From Neoceratodus forsteri (taxonomy: Eukaryota > Chordata > Ceratodontiformes > Ceratodontidae): a stretch of DNA of 64,000 bases. Positions 1-11,158 of this stretch are shown here, in pieces. The notes beneath the pieces were generated by a model. The model was given only the letters and a program-made list of their open reading frames with translations, was not told the DNA's origin and did no database searches. How positions within the stretch are numbered: position 1 is the stretch's first letter; each line of letters begins with the position of its first letter. The position numbers were made by a program, and so were the translations under genes. Where the stretch lies: NCBI GenBank assembly GCA_016271365.2, contig CM028129.1:1007699501-1007763500 (forward strand), read 5' to 3'.

Positions 1-290
1 GTATGCTGATGCATGTCTACCTCCAAGCGCCCAACAGCGTCTCCCCTGTACGGAGCCGCCAGAGCCCTTTGAGAGCCCTTGTTTCCACCGGCTCTCTCTC
101 AGGACGTCGGGTACCCCCTGGTACTCCTGGTATCCCTGCCGAGAAAGCGAGAGCATCCATGAGAAGACAATCAATTTTCCCTCTCCCGTCGACCCCAGTC
201 TGTTCCCGAACCGAATTCACGGCGCATGGCCAGCAGTGTGTGTCCAGCGCCTGAACCCTCAGCGCCATCAGGCCGGCCTCTGAAGGCATT
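1..290 (-). mobile_element. tRNA-headed SINE (family SINE-A), copy 1
   Basis: Read on the minus strand, the segment starts near 285 with an A-box-like stretch (GGCCTGATGGCGCTGAGG). About 55 bases on is a B-box-like stretch (GGTTCGGGAAC). The same head, in the same order, occurs at 48,640, 29,000 and 15,150. The body runs off the window start, so the 3' end is not seen. Family assignment rests on the head only. Confidence 0.5.
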
Positions 291-299
291 TTGTTAGAG

Positions 300-2290
300 A
301 AAAGATGGATCTGCACACTGGAGAAGAGGAAGCGCAAGGAGAAGACCAAGCGCCACGAGAAAGACCATAGCAGGTCCCGACACCGGTCCCGGTCTCGCTT
401 GCGGCCCTCTCCCAGAAGGCCCGTGTGTCCCCGGGCTCAGGTGAGCGTCTGCAGTTGACCCAGGCCGAAGCCAGGCAAGCCTAAGGTAACCCCGCTAAGG
501 GTCACCACCAAGACCTTGGAGGTAAAAGCTTCAGCCCCACCTCTCAAAGTACCGAGGCTGCCTGCTAAAGGCGCGCCTCCGGAGCCTAAAGGACTCTCTG
601 GCGCTCCCCCCCCAAGACACCCTGTCGTCGGTCCCAGCTCAGACGCCGGTTGTAGGGGGGAAGGGTTCAGGCGTGGCCATGGAAGAGCAGACGTCCCCGT
701 CTCCCAAGTTCTCCTCCCCCCCCCGGGTTCCCAAGAGGGCTCTCCTTCGCGGGCTGATGTCCCAGGTACTCCCTTTCCGGGCCGAGTGGTCGAAATTTTC
801 TCGAAGGACGAGTTGCAGGAGTTGTTCTCCTTTTGGTGGGGGCGGGTCCAGAAGCAAGGCCCCCCCCCAGAGCGGCTGCCTACACTTCCACCCAGGGCTC
901 ATTCCTGCTCCCGGTCCAAAGACCACCACCGATACTCCAAGGACTCTGGAGACCGTCGCCGGTCCAGGTCTCGCACTCGCAGCACTACTGGTTCCTCTGG
1001 GCGAGAGCGTTCCTGATGGCGGTCCTCTGACAGACGTCGGTCTACGCTCCCATCACCGATCTCGGGACCGGAACCGGTCTTCGGACTGACATCGGTCACC
1101 CCACCTACTGACGACAGAGGGAGTCTGGTCACAAGGAGAGAGCAGACTATTCCAGACCTAGTAGTCGATCCCTCTCTTCTTTATCGGCATCCTCTTCCTC
1201 TCTTGGGATCGGGTGGGGTCCCCAGGAGAGAAGGACTAGCCTCGCTCGCTTCCGGACGATCCGACCTTTATGGACGTCATGGGCATGTGCAGGCCTCCAA
1301 TGAGTGGGAAATGGAAGCCCTGGATCCGGAACGCCGAAGGTTGGTCAAATGCCTGAGGCAAAAGGAGCCGAAACCATTAGTGGTCCCTCCTTTGGTGGAC
1401 ACTTTCCAGGACCTGACCCGGACTACCTGGTAGCGTCCGGCCTCCATCCCGTCTGTTCCCAAAAAATCGGACAGGCTGTATAAGGCCCTGAGGGCAGAAG
1501 CCTTTTTAGGAGAGAACCCTCTGGCGGACTCTTCGGTCATTACAGCTGCCCATGACAAGTCCAGGCAGTCGAAGCACCTAAGCTCACAGCCTTCTGATCC
1601 GGAGTCTCGGTATTTGGATCTGGTGGGCAAGAAGGTTTACTCTGGCTCCACCTGCTCCATCTGGTCCCTCAACTTCCTGATGCATATGGTCCAGTACCAA
1701 AATGCTCTGTGGGAGAGGGGACAAGAGCTACTGAGAGCCATGCCAGATTCCGAGCAGAAGACGGAACTTCTGGATGTATTTAAATTGGGCTCCGACATGG
1801 ATTCTCATATCCTGAGTGCCTTGTATGACACTGCAGATATGGCAGCTCGGGCAGCTGCTACCAGGGTTTGCCTTTGGCGCCATGCCTGGTTGAGTTTCGG
1901 GCTCTCACCAGGATCTGCAGTCCGGTATCAAGGATCTGCCTTTCCAAGGTACCGTGTTGTTTGGGCAGGAGACGGAAGCTCTGATTTCACATCTGCAGGA
2001 GTCTGGCAAGTCCATCTGTTCGGTCCACCAAATGTACCGCGGCAACCAGTGATGGCAATGGAAACGGCCCTTTCGCAAGCCCTCAGGTGGTCAAGGTGGA
2101 CAAGCCCGTGGTATTCAGCAGGGTCAGAGAGGCAGCTTTCGTAGGAGAGCCGGTGACTAGCAACCTGGAGGCGCTCCTAACCGAAGTCCTCCCAGGCCTT
2201 TCTGCCTACGCCTGGCTCAGACCAATGACTCCCTTCCCCTCTGCCCAAGGAACACTCCGGGGAGACGGTCGGGGGCTGCTTCTCCCTTCA
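300..2290 (+). pseudogene. DIRS-1 gag-like protein, RS-rich, broken
   Basis: The 5' part is strongly Arg/Ser-rich: runs such as HSRSRHRSRSRLR near 360-400 and RRRSRSRTRS near 950-985, resembling RS domains of splicing factors. A conserved gag block follows at 1,614-1,880 (ALWERGQELLRAMPDSEQKT...DTADMAARAA). It aligns with YMAYATRYQKSRWDTV in DIRS-2 gag and with YLNSLWEKCQG in DIRS-4. Frames change several times and stops interrupt the reading. The likely role is nucleic-acid-binding structural protein; this is inferred from position and basic composition, not from a known fold. Confidence 0.6.
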
Positions 2291-2439
2291 TCTTGAAGGG
2301 TGGCGATCGATAACTGCAAGACCAATGGGTCATGGATATTATCTGGAGATGACACACGCTAGAGTTCATGGAGTTCCCTCCAAATACTCCACCAAAGTAC
2401 TCCTGATATCCTCCTTCTCACATCCACTTATAGAAGGAG

Positions 2440-3090
2440 AATTTGGACCCTCTTGCAGAAAAAGGCAATAGAGGTAGTCCCCTTGCATCAGCGGGGAAAG
2501 GGGTTTTATTTCTCTTCTTCCTGGTCCCAAAAAAGACGGAGGATCTTCAACTCATTCTGGACCTCAGCTTTCTCAGTCTCTTTATAGAGTACAAAAGGTT
2601 CAGGATGGTGACCCTTCCAGGTCTGCTTCCCCTGCTGCACCAAAGAGACTGGCTTTGTTCCCTAGACATGTAAGATGCATATATGCATATCGGGGTCTTT
2701 TCTCCCCACCGGAAGTTTCTGAGGTTCCACTTCCAAGGGGAGCACTGCCAATTCCGAGTTCTTCCGTTCGGCCTGTCCTCCACTCCTCGAGTCTTCACAA
2801 AGTGCTTGGCAGTGGTGGCTGCGGCTCTAAGGCATCAGGGGCATTGCATCTTCCCTTACCTCGACGATTGGCTACTTACAGCTCCGTCCTGGTCAAGCCT
2901 GCTTCAAGCTCTCGGAGACACCTGTACTCTATTCCAAGAGCTGGGGATCACCCTGAAACTTCAGAAATTGTCCCCCGAGCCCAGTCAAAGACTTTTCTTC
3001 ATCGGAGCGGTCCTGGATTCTGTCCAGGGCATGGCCTTTCTACCCCCCGGACAGGGGCGATCACCTACGGGAGATTGCTGAATGGCTCTC
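2440..3090 (+). pseudogene. DIRS-1 reverse transcriptase, broken
   Basis: The RT fingers and palm are readable: LVPKKTEDLQLILDL near 2,520, then CSLDM-stop-DAYMHI, then FGLSSTPRVFTKCLAV. The catalytic YLDDWL motif is at 2,857-2,874. The element family also has an RT-linked RNase H, found directly downstream. A stop interrupts the LDxxDAY motif near 2,670 and the frame shifts there, so no functional enzyme can be made. YxDD with x = Leu fits DIRS RTs and differs from the FADD/YADD of the LINE RTs in this window. Confidence 0.87.
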
Positions 3091-3119
3091 AGTAACTCCT
3101 CAGGTTCCAGCAAGGAACT

Positions 3120-4100
3120 TCCTCAGGCTGCTGGGGCACATGGCGGCGGCCATTCCAGTCACTCCTCTGGCCTGCCTCCACATGCGGGTCCCACAGTGGA
3201 TGCTCAGGGTGCAGTGGAACCAGGGCTCTGATGATCTGGACTTTCTAGTCAGGATCACCGAGCCAGTCAGGAGAACTTTGCTTTGGTGGTTGGACCCCCG
3301 CAATTTGGAAAAAGGTGTCAAGTTTCGTCCAGAGCCACCAGGTCAGACCCTTACGACGGATTTATCAGATCTGGGATGGGGAGCGCACCTGGGTACTCGT
3401 CAAATGCAAGGCGTTTGGACACCCAAGGAGCGATCTCTTCATATCAGTGTACTGGAGATGCGAACGGTCCTCTATGCCTTACAGGCATTTCGAGAGGACC
3501 TAGTGCCGGGCTGTCTTGTAGTTCAAACAGACAATATGGTGATCGTCTTTTACATCAACAAGCAAGGGGGCAGTCATTCGTATCCCCTTTGCAGGGATGC
3601 GATGAGAGTCTGGTACTGGGCACTAGAACATCACATTCTGTTGTCGGCGGTGCATGTTCCAGGCATCCTAAACAATCTGGCCGACCGCTTAAGCAGGTCT
3701 CGATCCAGAGCTCATGAGTGGGAGCTGTTAGTCTGTAGCAGATCAGCTCTTCAACAAGTGGGGTCGTCCAGAGCTGGACCTTTTTGCGTCACCACGCAAC
3801 GCCAAGCTACCAATTTTTTGCTCGCTAGAGCACGCACCTGGAGTTTTCTGGCCAGACGTGTTATCCCTTTGCTGGGCAGGAGGTTTCTCTTACTGCCCTT
3901 CCCTCTCATTCAGAGAGTTTTGCTGAAGTTGCAGGCAGAAGGGGCTCGAATGATTCTAGTAGCCCCGGTGGCCTCGGCAGATTTGGCTCCCATTCCTGCA
4001 GCGGTTATCCACGGAACCTACAACTCCGCTGCCCATTTGCTCACAGTTGCTATCCAAGGAACAGGGATCGCTAGTCCATCCGGACCGCCGTTCCTTACAT
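3120..4100 (+). pseudogene. DIRS-1 RT thumb / RNase H region
   Basis: A long open frame starts with the post-RT block FLRLLGHMAAAIPV and VPQWMLRVQWNQG. It passes into RNase H: TTDLSDLGWGAHLG (first Asp), LEMRTVLYALQAF (Glu), VVQTDNMVIVFYINKQGG (Asp) and NNLADRLSRSRSR (final Asp). This order of acidic residues is the RNase H active-site pattern. After the RNase H the frame shifts; a conserved LDLFASPRNAKLP-type block follows, matching MDLFAAPDNHQLP in DIRS-2. It would remove RNA from the RNA-DNA hybrid during replication. Confidence 0.85.
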
Positions 4101-4104
4101 TTGC

Positions 4105-5160
4105 ATGCTTGGCTCCTTCAGATGTAGCCCAGCCGAGATGCGGGGTCTTCCCGGAGGTAGCGGCAGTCCTAGTGCCGGCGAAGAAGCCCTCCACCCGCTC
4201 CACCTGTGCTATGAAATGGAAGCGGTTTTGTTTATGGGCCTCGTCACAGCATTTGGACCCCGTTACCTGTCCATTGAACTCAGTGTTACAGTACCTCCTC
4301 TCCTTGTACCTCAGCTTGGCCTGAGTTACTCCTCTATTAAGGTGCACATGTGGGCTGTCTCCGCCTATCATGCTGTGATTGGAGACAAGGCTTTAGGGCA
4401 GTTAGATGTAGCCTGCACCTTTTTGAGGGGAATTTTGTGTATGGGATCTCACATTAGGGATCCTATCCCACCCTGGGACCTCCTTTTTGTGTTGGAGAAG
4501 CTTACCTTCCCTCCTTTTGAACCGGCAGCGGATTGTGAGCTGCGTTTCCTTTCCTGGAAGGTGTGTTTTTTGGTTGCTGTTACCTCAGCTCGAAGAGTTT
4601 CTGAGCTTCAGGCTCTGATGTGTAAAAAGCCGCATTTAGTTTTTCACAGGGAAAGGGTTTCCTTAGAACAAATCCTAAGTTTCTTCCAAAAAATGGTCTC
4701 AGAGTTGACCCTCAACCAGTCGGTTGACCTTCCAGTCTATTTCACTTCCCCATCTAATAGAGGGGAAGCTCTCCTTCACACATTGGACGTCCACAGAACA
4801 TTGAGGTATTACCTCAAAAGGACGGCTGCGCACCATCGGTCGGAGCAACTCTTTGTGGCCTTTGCACCATAATGCTTGGGCAAACCGGTGACCAAGCAGA
4901 TGATTTCGAAGTGGATCATCCACTGCGTATCCTTCTGCTATGAAAAGCACAATAAACCCCTACTGGGCCCAGTCAGGGGTCATTCCACTAGGAAAGTGTC
5001 TGCATCTTTTGCCGCCCTGAGAAATGTCTCCCGAAGGGATATATGTGTTGCCGCTACCTGGAACTCTGTGCATACCTTTGTCAAGCATTACAGTTTGGAT
5101 ATCGTCTCCAGATGCTGTGCTGGTTTTGGTCTGGCTGTTTTGCAGGGGCTTTTGTCCTAG
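4105..5160 (+). pseudogene. DIRS-1 tyrosine recombinase, broken
   Basis: An N-terminal SAM-like core-binding block (AKKPSTRSTCAMKWKRFCLW) sits near 4,180 in one frame. The catalytic domain continues in another frame: SARRVSELQAL near 4,590 carries the first Arg, HSTRKVSASFAAL near 4,980 carries His-x-x-Arg, and KHYSLDIVSR near 5,085 carries the nucleophilic Tyr. A frameshift and a TAA near 4,870 split the gene, but all visible catalytic residues are kept. In DIRS elements this enzyme integrates the circular DNA copy. The block LTLNQSVDLPVYF recurs almost unchanged in DIRS-2 and DIRS-4. Confidence 0.87.
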
Positions 5161-5227
5161 GCCTCTGGAGTCGGTATTTTCCACCTCCCGGGGCTGACTA
5201 CCTCTTTGGCTTGGGACTGCTTGGTAT

Positions 5228-5630
5228 TCAGTCCTGTTATAGCCTGCTGCAAGAGCTCCCACTCGAAGTAAGATAGTGCAGTTACGTAAGAACTTACCAT
5301 AACAGTAGATCTTAGAGAGGAGCTCTTGCAGCAGTCATCACTTTCCCACCCGTCTTCCCCCTCGAGGTGTGCAGATCTTCATCTATATCTTCATCTGGTG
5401 CTTTGTCTCCTCCTTCTCTTGTCAGGGCTTGTTCACGGGCCTTGGCTGGGGAACTGAGGTGGAGTTGGGTCCGCCCCTTTTGTACCAGGGCTGACGTCGG
5501 GGGTGGTCCCTGCTTGGTACTGCTGGCTGAGAAGTTTTCCGGAGGGTTCTAGTGCCTGTGGCATAGTCCTAACTGTTATAGCCTGCTGCAAGAGCTCCTC
5601 TCGAAGATATAGTGTTACAGTAAGTTATTA
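5228..5630 (+). repeat. DIRS-1 internal complementary region and right terminal repeat
   Basis: TTATAGCCTGCTGCAAGAGC occurs at about 5,238 and again at about 5,576. Between them, at about 5,320, lies its inverted form (GGAGCTCTTGCAGCAG). This is the DIRS arrangement in which an internal region is complementary to both outer ends and templates circle formation. The right end reads CTCTCGAAGATATAGTGTTACAG and matches the right end of DIRS-4 near 46,935. Confidence 0.75.
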
Positions 5631-5639
5631 CATAACTGT

Positions 5640-7105
5640 ACTATAATGAAACAGTTACCCAATACCTCACAATGTGATGATCCAACCAGCTTGTCCCTGA
5701 ACCCTAATCCAGTGCTAACTAGTCCACAAGATAGTAGCCCACCCAGAAGCAGATAGCACTCCGGATCCTAACTCAGCCTCAGGCAATTACAGTAACTGTA
5801 GTGACCCACTAATCCCTAATATTGATAAGACAATTAGAACCCTCAGCAAGTACAAATAATACAATAGTTAACAACCTTCAGGTTCCTCCACCAGTCTACA
5901 CCCCTAACATCAATTTTGGAGTTGACTTAATGGACCATGAGGTCCCTATTGGACATGGGTAATCAAAGTAGCAATAAGCAAATCTATGTCTTGGGAGGGA
6001 GACTCAGTGATCAAGCACCTCAATAGTAATTTGTATTCCAGACAAAGTGAATAGAACACTTTCTTGTTATAGTGAAGCCAGAATCGCAGCCATTACCATT
6101 GTGCTTAATGAGATCCTTAATTCTGGTGAAAACCCTCTGGTCATTATTCAAGTTGGAGTTAATACCTTTAATGAACCAATTAATGAAGTCAAGTAGGACT
6201 TTGTATCAATAACTAGTAAACTGATACGAAAGGGTTGCACAATTGCTGTTTCTGCGATTCCTCCCTGTACCAAGGGCAGCAGAAGACCAGACAAATAAGA
6301 TCAAGTGCATTAATGACTTGTTGAGAAAGTGGTGCATTAGGCAGGAAATAAAGTGCAATACACATTGGGAAGAGTTCTCGAATAGTGAGAACTATTGTTG
6401 CAGGGGTGGTCTGCATTTAAATAGGAGGGGGTGTAATCTGCTGGGGAAACGCATCCTAGCTCACATAACGCACTGTTTAAACTAACTACCGGGGGGGAGA
6501 GGCCTACTATTGAGTCCTGTCTTGAACTAGGCCCTAATACCACACAAGAGTATGTGATCAACAGTTGCACAAACAAGATAATGAAAAAAAAAAATTGACA
6601 GATAAAAAACTTAGTGTTACTACTTAATGTGAGAAGTTTAAGGGAAAAAAAATGGATGAACCCAAAGATATTTTAGTAACAAATATATCAATATGTGTCG
6701 TCGCTGAAACCTGGTTTCAAGACTGTGATTGGAACACTAATAGTAACGTACCAGGATATACAAATATGTGGAAAAATAGAACAACAAAGATGGGGGAATC
6801 GTACTGTATATCATGGACAAATATAAAATACATGAAATTGGCCCCAGTGATGGCCACAGTAGTGCAGCCAAAATCATATGGGCTCTAATACAACTTCAGA
6901 AGAGAAATTTAACAGTTGGACTAGCATATCGTTCGAGAAGTCTAAGTTGTACTGAGGCTAATGAAATTAAAAGCATGCCTGTAAAGGGGGATTACATCTT
7001 GATGGGAGATTTCAACTTCCCAACTATAAATTGGGCAAAGCTAAAGGGCACAGGTCGCGCTGAGAACAGGTTCATAGACTTCACAATTTCAAGTAATCTT
7101 GAGCA
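5640..7105 (+). mobile_element. AT-rich CR1-like LINE fragment (LINE-X1)
   Basis: ORF1 remains of the SGNH-esterase type lie near 6,120-6,480: VIIQVGVNT, then AIPPCTKG, then GGLHLNRRGCNLLGKRI. An AP-endonuclease relic follows at 6,652-7,100 (VVAETWFQDCDWNTN...VPGYTN...YILMGDFNFPTINW). The order ORF1 esterase then endonuclease is typical of CR1-clade LINEs. The usual DGLHL esterase motif is GGLHL here, so the catalytic Asp is lost. It ends abruptly where a different CR1 copy begins. The family resembles LINE-X2 downstream. Confidence 0.62.
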
Positions 7106-7610
7106 GTTGACTTGGAGAGACTTGGGAGGCAGCTGGAAAGGTTAGGGCATCAGGATGATGAACAGTATGGCTTTGTTCCGGAGAGATCATGTCAGTCCAA
7201 CCTCGTAGAGTTTTATGACTGGGTGACAGGGGCCTTGGACAGACATAGGCTGGTGGATGTCCTGTACCTGGATTTTAGCAAGGCGTTTGATTCAGTACCC
7301 CATAAAGGGCTGATAGCAAAGCTGGGGGAGATGGGAGTGGGAGGACAGGAGCTGAAGTGGGTTGAAAGTTAGCTTTGGGGCGACTACAGAGGTGGTCGGT
7401 GGGATAGTCTCCTCCCCTAGGAAGGTAATCAGTGGGGTCCTTCAAGATTCAGTGTTGGGGCCACTCCTGTTCAATGCCTATGTCTTGGACATTTGGGGGG
7501 GGGGTTAGGAGTAGGCCAAGTCTTTTTGCAGAAGATTCCAAACTGGGAGCACTGGTGGACTGGGAAGAAGCAGAGAGACAGTCAAGGGGATCCTGCTGTA
7601 ATTTTCAGTA
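7106..7610 (+). mobile_element. CR1-1, 5'-truncated CR1 reverse-transcriptase fragment
   Basis: RT palm is readable: YGFVPERSCQSNLVEFYDW, then VLYLDFSKAFDSVPH near 7,260-7,300 (first catalytic Asp). A shifted tail follows (GGIVSSPRKVIS-like, then a degraded FADD region near 7,530). It is closer to CR1-6 (57,490-57,900) than to CR1-2 or CR1-4, sharing the IVSSPRKVISGV block. No 3' terminus typical of CR1 was recognised, so the right border is approximate. Confidence 0.7.
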
Positions 7611-8129
7611 TTAAGTTCCCTGATTTGGAAGGGAAGGGATGTATTTTTGCTCCATGGAGCTCTGCTGCCCATTACCTTCACTTCCGTGTACCTCTGCGTA
7701 GTGCACTCCGCCACGATCTGCTCCCGCTACGTTTTGTGACATCAGTATATGAAGAGCATGGGGGCGAGCATCCATTGCAATGAATGGGGCTGTGTTTAAA
7801 AGTTTAATTTTCGTAGTTTAGATGGCAAGTCTGAATAAATCATGGCTACCGCTTAACTAACAAGGTCCAAATTTGTTTATGGAAATTAACTGTCCAGCAG
7901 GTTAGGGATACTGTAATGAAATCTTGGTATCAGTGTATAGTAGATACCCAGTTCGTTGTTCCAGCTGTTTTTGAAAAGAGCCCTGCAGCAGTCACTCCCT
8001 GTTTGCCGAAACAAATAACGCATTACCTTCTAAGATGCAGGATTCTGTGTGGCTTTGTTCCCACTATAGGTTGAATATTAAGGCTAAACCAAAGCATAAG
8101 CACATAAAGGAAAGGGTCATGTTCCAGAC
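7611..8129. other. no recognised feature
   Basis: No coding similarity, terminal repeats or SINE boxes were recognised in this stretch. It is probably intron or very old repeat. Confidence 0.4.
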
Positions 8130-11100
8130 CTGACTGTAATAATCAGGAGGAAACCATAGCTCACCCCACCCTCATAGGTGTATTGTGTAATAATATAATT
8201 ACACAAAACAGGTACAGTACTTTAGTGAATGAAAATCTGACTGAATCAGAACATGCACAGGATCATCAAAGCAACACTAAGTTAATAGTACTTGGTGACT
8301 CAATCATTCGAAAATGTGATACCAATATCTGTAAAGCAGACAAAGAAAATAGGATGGTACTTTGCTACCTGGGTGCAAAAATAAATTATATTAAAAACGA
8401 GATTCCAAAGGTAAAGATTCAGATACCAAGAAACTAGTAACTATTCATGTTGGAGTGAATGATGTGGGACACTGTCATGAGAAGGACATATGCACGGACT
8501 CAATAGAGACTGCAAATCAAATTAAAAACTTGGGGGCACATGTGATTATATCGGGTATATTACCAGTTCCTAGAGCACCAGATGAAAAAAAAAATAAAAC
8601 CTTAGTACAAATAAATATCAGATTAGAAAACTGGTTTCAGAATGAAGGTATAGGATTTATTAATTCATGGACTAACTTCCTGGGCAAACGACATTTGTAT
8701 AGTAAAGATGGGTTGCTCTTAAATAGCAAAGGTGCAAATCTTCTGGGCTCAATCATCAAAAGACAAATGGAGTCAGCATGTTTAAACTAATTGAAAGGGG
8801 GAGCTGGAATCAAGCCACTCCTGTTAGTCCAGCATTTTCATCAAACCCTACAAAGAAAACACATGAAATCAAATGTCTGCTTAGTAACATTAGAAGCATG
8901 CACAATAAAATTTATGAATTGCAAGCAATACTACATACAGAAGAAATTGATGTGGCTATGATTTCTGAAACTTTGCTTGATAATGATATTTGGATCAATA
9001 ATATACAGGGTTATAATATAATAAGGAAAGATAGAAAGGGGATAAAGGGTGGTGGAATTGCTGTCTATCAACAGAGTTGAATTATGTAAATATCACAGAC
9101 AAAATTTGGAGTGATGAAAGTGGTGACATTGAAACACTAAGGATAAAAATGCTTAAAGGAAATACACCTGAATTCATATTGGGTCTGTACTATAGACCAC
9201 CAAATACTAAATTGACCAAAACATTAAAAATCATGGATGAAATTACAAAAGCCCTGGAGTTTGGGCAAGTAGTCCTGGCAGGCAACTTTAATTTTCCTGA
9301 TATAGTCTGAGAAAGAAACGGTGCTGTGAATAAGAGTAAAGACTTCCTAGATTTCTGTAATGAAAATAATCTAACACAGTCTGTAAAAGAACCTACTAGT
9401 TAATAACATATTAGACCTAATATTCACAGCTGGTGATATCAATATAATAAAATGTGAAACTACATCACCCATAGGTAATAGTGACTATTCCTCTATCATA
9501 TTTACTTTAGACTATGAAAACCCACCAATCGGTGGCTATACTAAGATCTATTTATACAAAACTGCAAATGTAGAGAGAATACACAGAGACTTGGGTAAGA
9601 TAGAATGGGTGGAAGAATTTATTAGCTTTTGGTAACTGGGTAAGTGCACTAGGCAACAATCCTGCCTATTTTCAGGCACGACCCGGAAGAGTACAAGACG
9701 GAATACAAAATAAGCACAATTGTACAAGTTCATATATAAAACAGCAACATAGTGCAAACAATATAATACAGATAAGAGGACATTTTACCACTAGGACAGT
9801 TCCCAGCCAGGAGACCTGGTGGTGATTAAGTCTAGGTGCATTTGCAGTTACCAAGGGTGTAAAGGTGAGAGAACAGTGAGCTCTTAAAGACACTGTGGGA
9901 GGCAGAATTTTTAACCTGCAGGAGTAGCGAGTTCCAGAACTTAGGAGCAAAATTGGAGATTAACAGGGAAAACTGTAGTCATGGGCATACATTAAAACCA
10001 CAATACATAATAATATGAAGGCTCATGTTAAAGAAGTCCGTAAATATAATAAACATGGAAGGAAACCTAAATGATTAAATAAAAGCCTTATTAAGTTAAT
10101 AAAAAAGAAAAACAAAATATATGGATAATATATCAAAATTAAAACCAAACCCAATTGGTCAAAATTTAAAGAAACTCAAAAAAAAAATGCAAAACTAAAG
10201 CAAAAAAAAAAAAAAAACGAACTATGCTTAGCAAAAATGCCTCAAAGTCTAATGATAAGCAGTTCTTTAGTTATATTAATTCTCTGAAAAAGAGTAAGGG
10301 AGAATTAACTGCAATCACAGTTAATAAATCCATTTCAGATCCTATTGAAATTGCAAATTCATTTAACAATTATTTCTGTTCCACATACGCAGAACAAACT
10401 GTATAAAACTTTCAAACTGAATTTATGATGACTGAAGGGAAGCATAACTTCTCTAAAGAAGAAATGATAATGGGAATTGAAAACACGAAAGATCACAGTG
10501 CCCATGGATTAGGGAACATAACTTACACCATGCTGAAAATTATGAAGAATAACATTTGGCTACCAGTAAATTTACTTTATGAAAAATCACTCAACGCCGG
10601 GAGTTTACCCGAAGAATGGGAAAAAATCTAGGGTTACACCAATCCACAAAGGTGGAAATAAAATCTGTCTCCAATTACAGGCCTATAAGCCCTACATCAA
10701 TTCCATGTAAAATATTGGAAACATTAATAAGACAGAATTAATCAGCATATTAATAAAGATCCATTGTTTGATTAAAACTAGCATGACTTTAAAAAGGTAT
10801 ACTCTTGTGCTACCAATTTGGTTAGTTTCTACAGTCATGTAAGCAAGATGGTGGACAACTGTACCCCTGTAGACGTATTGTTTGATCTGAGTAAGGCTTT
10901 TGATCGAGTCCCACATTGAGCAATACATCAAAAATTGCAAAAGTATAAAATTGATAATGACATCATAAGGTGGCTAGATGACTGAATTTAGGATAGATCT
11001 CGGATAGTATCAGTACGAGGCCACCAATCCACTGAAGGCCAGGTAACGAGTGGAGTACCACAGGGATCAGTAATAAGACCCTTAATTTTTCAGATTTTTA

Positions 11101-11158
11101 TGGCAGATATGGATGATGTAAGTAATATTATTATGAAATATGTAGGGCTCATGCTTAA
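8130..11158 (+). mobile_element. AT-rich CR1-like LINE (LINE-X2), interrupted
   Basis: ORF1 (about 8,183-8,790) is an SGNH-type esterase: LIVLGDSIIRKC (nucleophile Ser), VTIHVGVNDVGH (Asn), KDGLLLNSKGANLLG. The last motif is normally DGLHLN, so the catalytic His is replaced by Leu. ORF2 begins near 8,840 with the endonuclease (LLSNIRSMHNKIYELQ, ISETLLDNDIW, LAGNFNFPDI). RT blocks follow from 10,224 (FFSYINSLKK, SAHGLGNITYTMLK, LFDLSKAFDRVPH, TSGVPQGSVI) to about 11,155. Frames shift and stops are frequent. The coding strand is A-rich, unlike the G-rich CR1-6. A piece of L2-like LINE on the other strand interrupts it at about 9,615-9,975. Confidence 0.75.
9615..9975 (-). mobile_element. L2-like LINE 3' fragment inside LINE-X2
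   Basis: On the minus strand, the C-terminal LINE motif FWNSLLLQV...SVFKSSLFSHLY is readable near 9,930-9,850. It is followed by a 3' UTR and a terminal stretch containing AGGCACGACCCGG (plus-strand orientation, near 9,674). This tail of about 55 bases also ends the HE1-like SINEs at 35,400, 61,900 and 28,400. SINE tails are normally borrowed from the LINE that mobilises them, so this LINE is the probable partner. Confidence 0.68.

Larger units (their letters stand above)
291..5630 (+). mobile_element. DIRS-1, DIRS-like tyrosine-recombinase retrotransposon
   Basis: Gag-like region, reverse transcriptase (YLDD), RNase H and a tyrosine recombinase lie in that order on one strand. They are followed by an internal complementary region and a right terminal repeat. 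This layout is diagnostic of DIRS elements, which integrate a circular DNA by a tyrosine recombinase and make no target duplication. The left terminal repeat is not seen; the element appears cut where the SINE begins. Coding regions carry several frameshifts and stops, so the copy is dead. It is closest in sequence to DIRS-4 in this window. Confidence 0.82.

Noticed and set aside
2857..2874. YLDD reverse transcriptase with RNase H as a possible endogenous retrovirus
   Set aside because: There are no long terminal repeats, protease or integrase. A tyrosine recombinase and internal complementary region follow, as in DIRS elements.
5730..6060. Small host gene from scattered short frames
   Set aside because: Region is AT-rich and continuous with LINE-X1 ORF1 remains; no splice or coding pattern was found.
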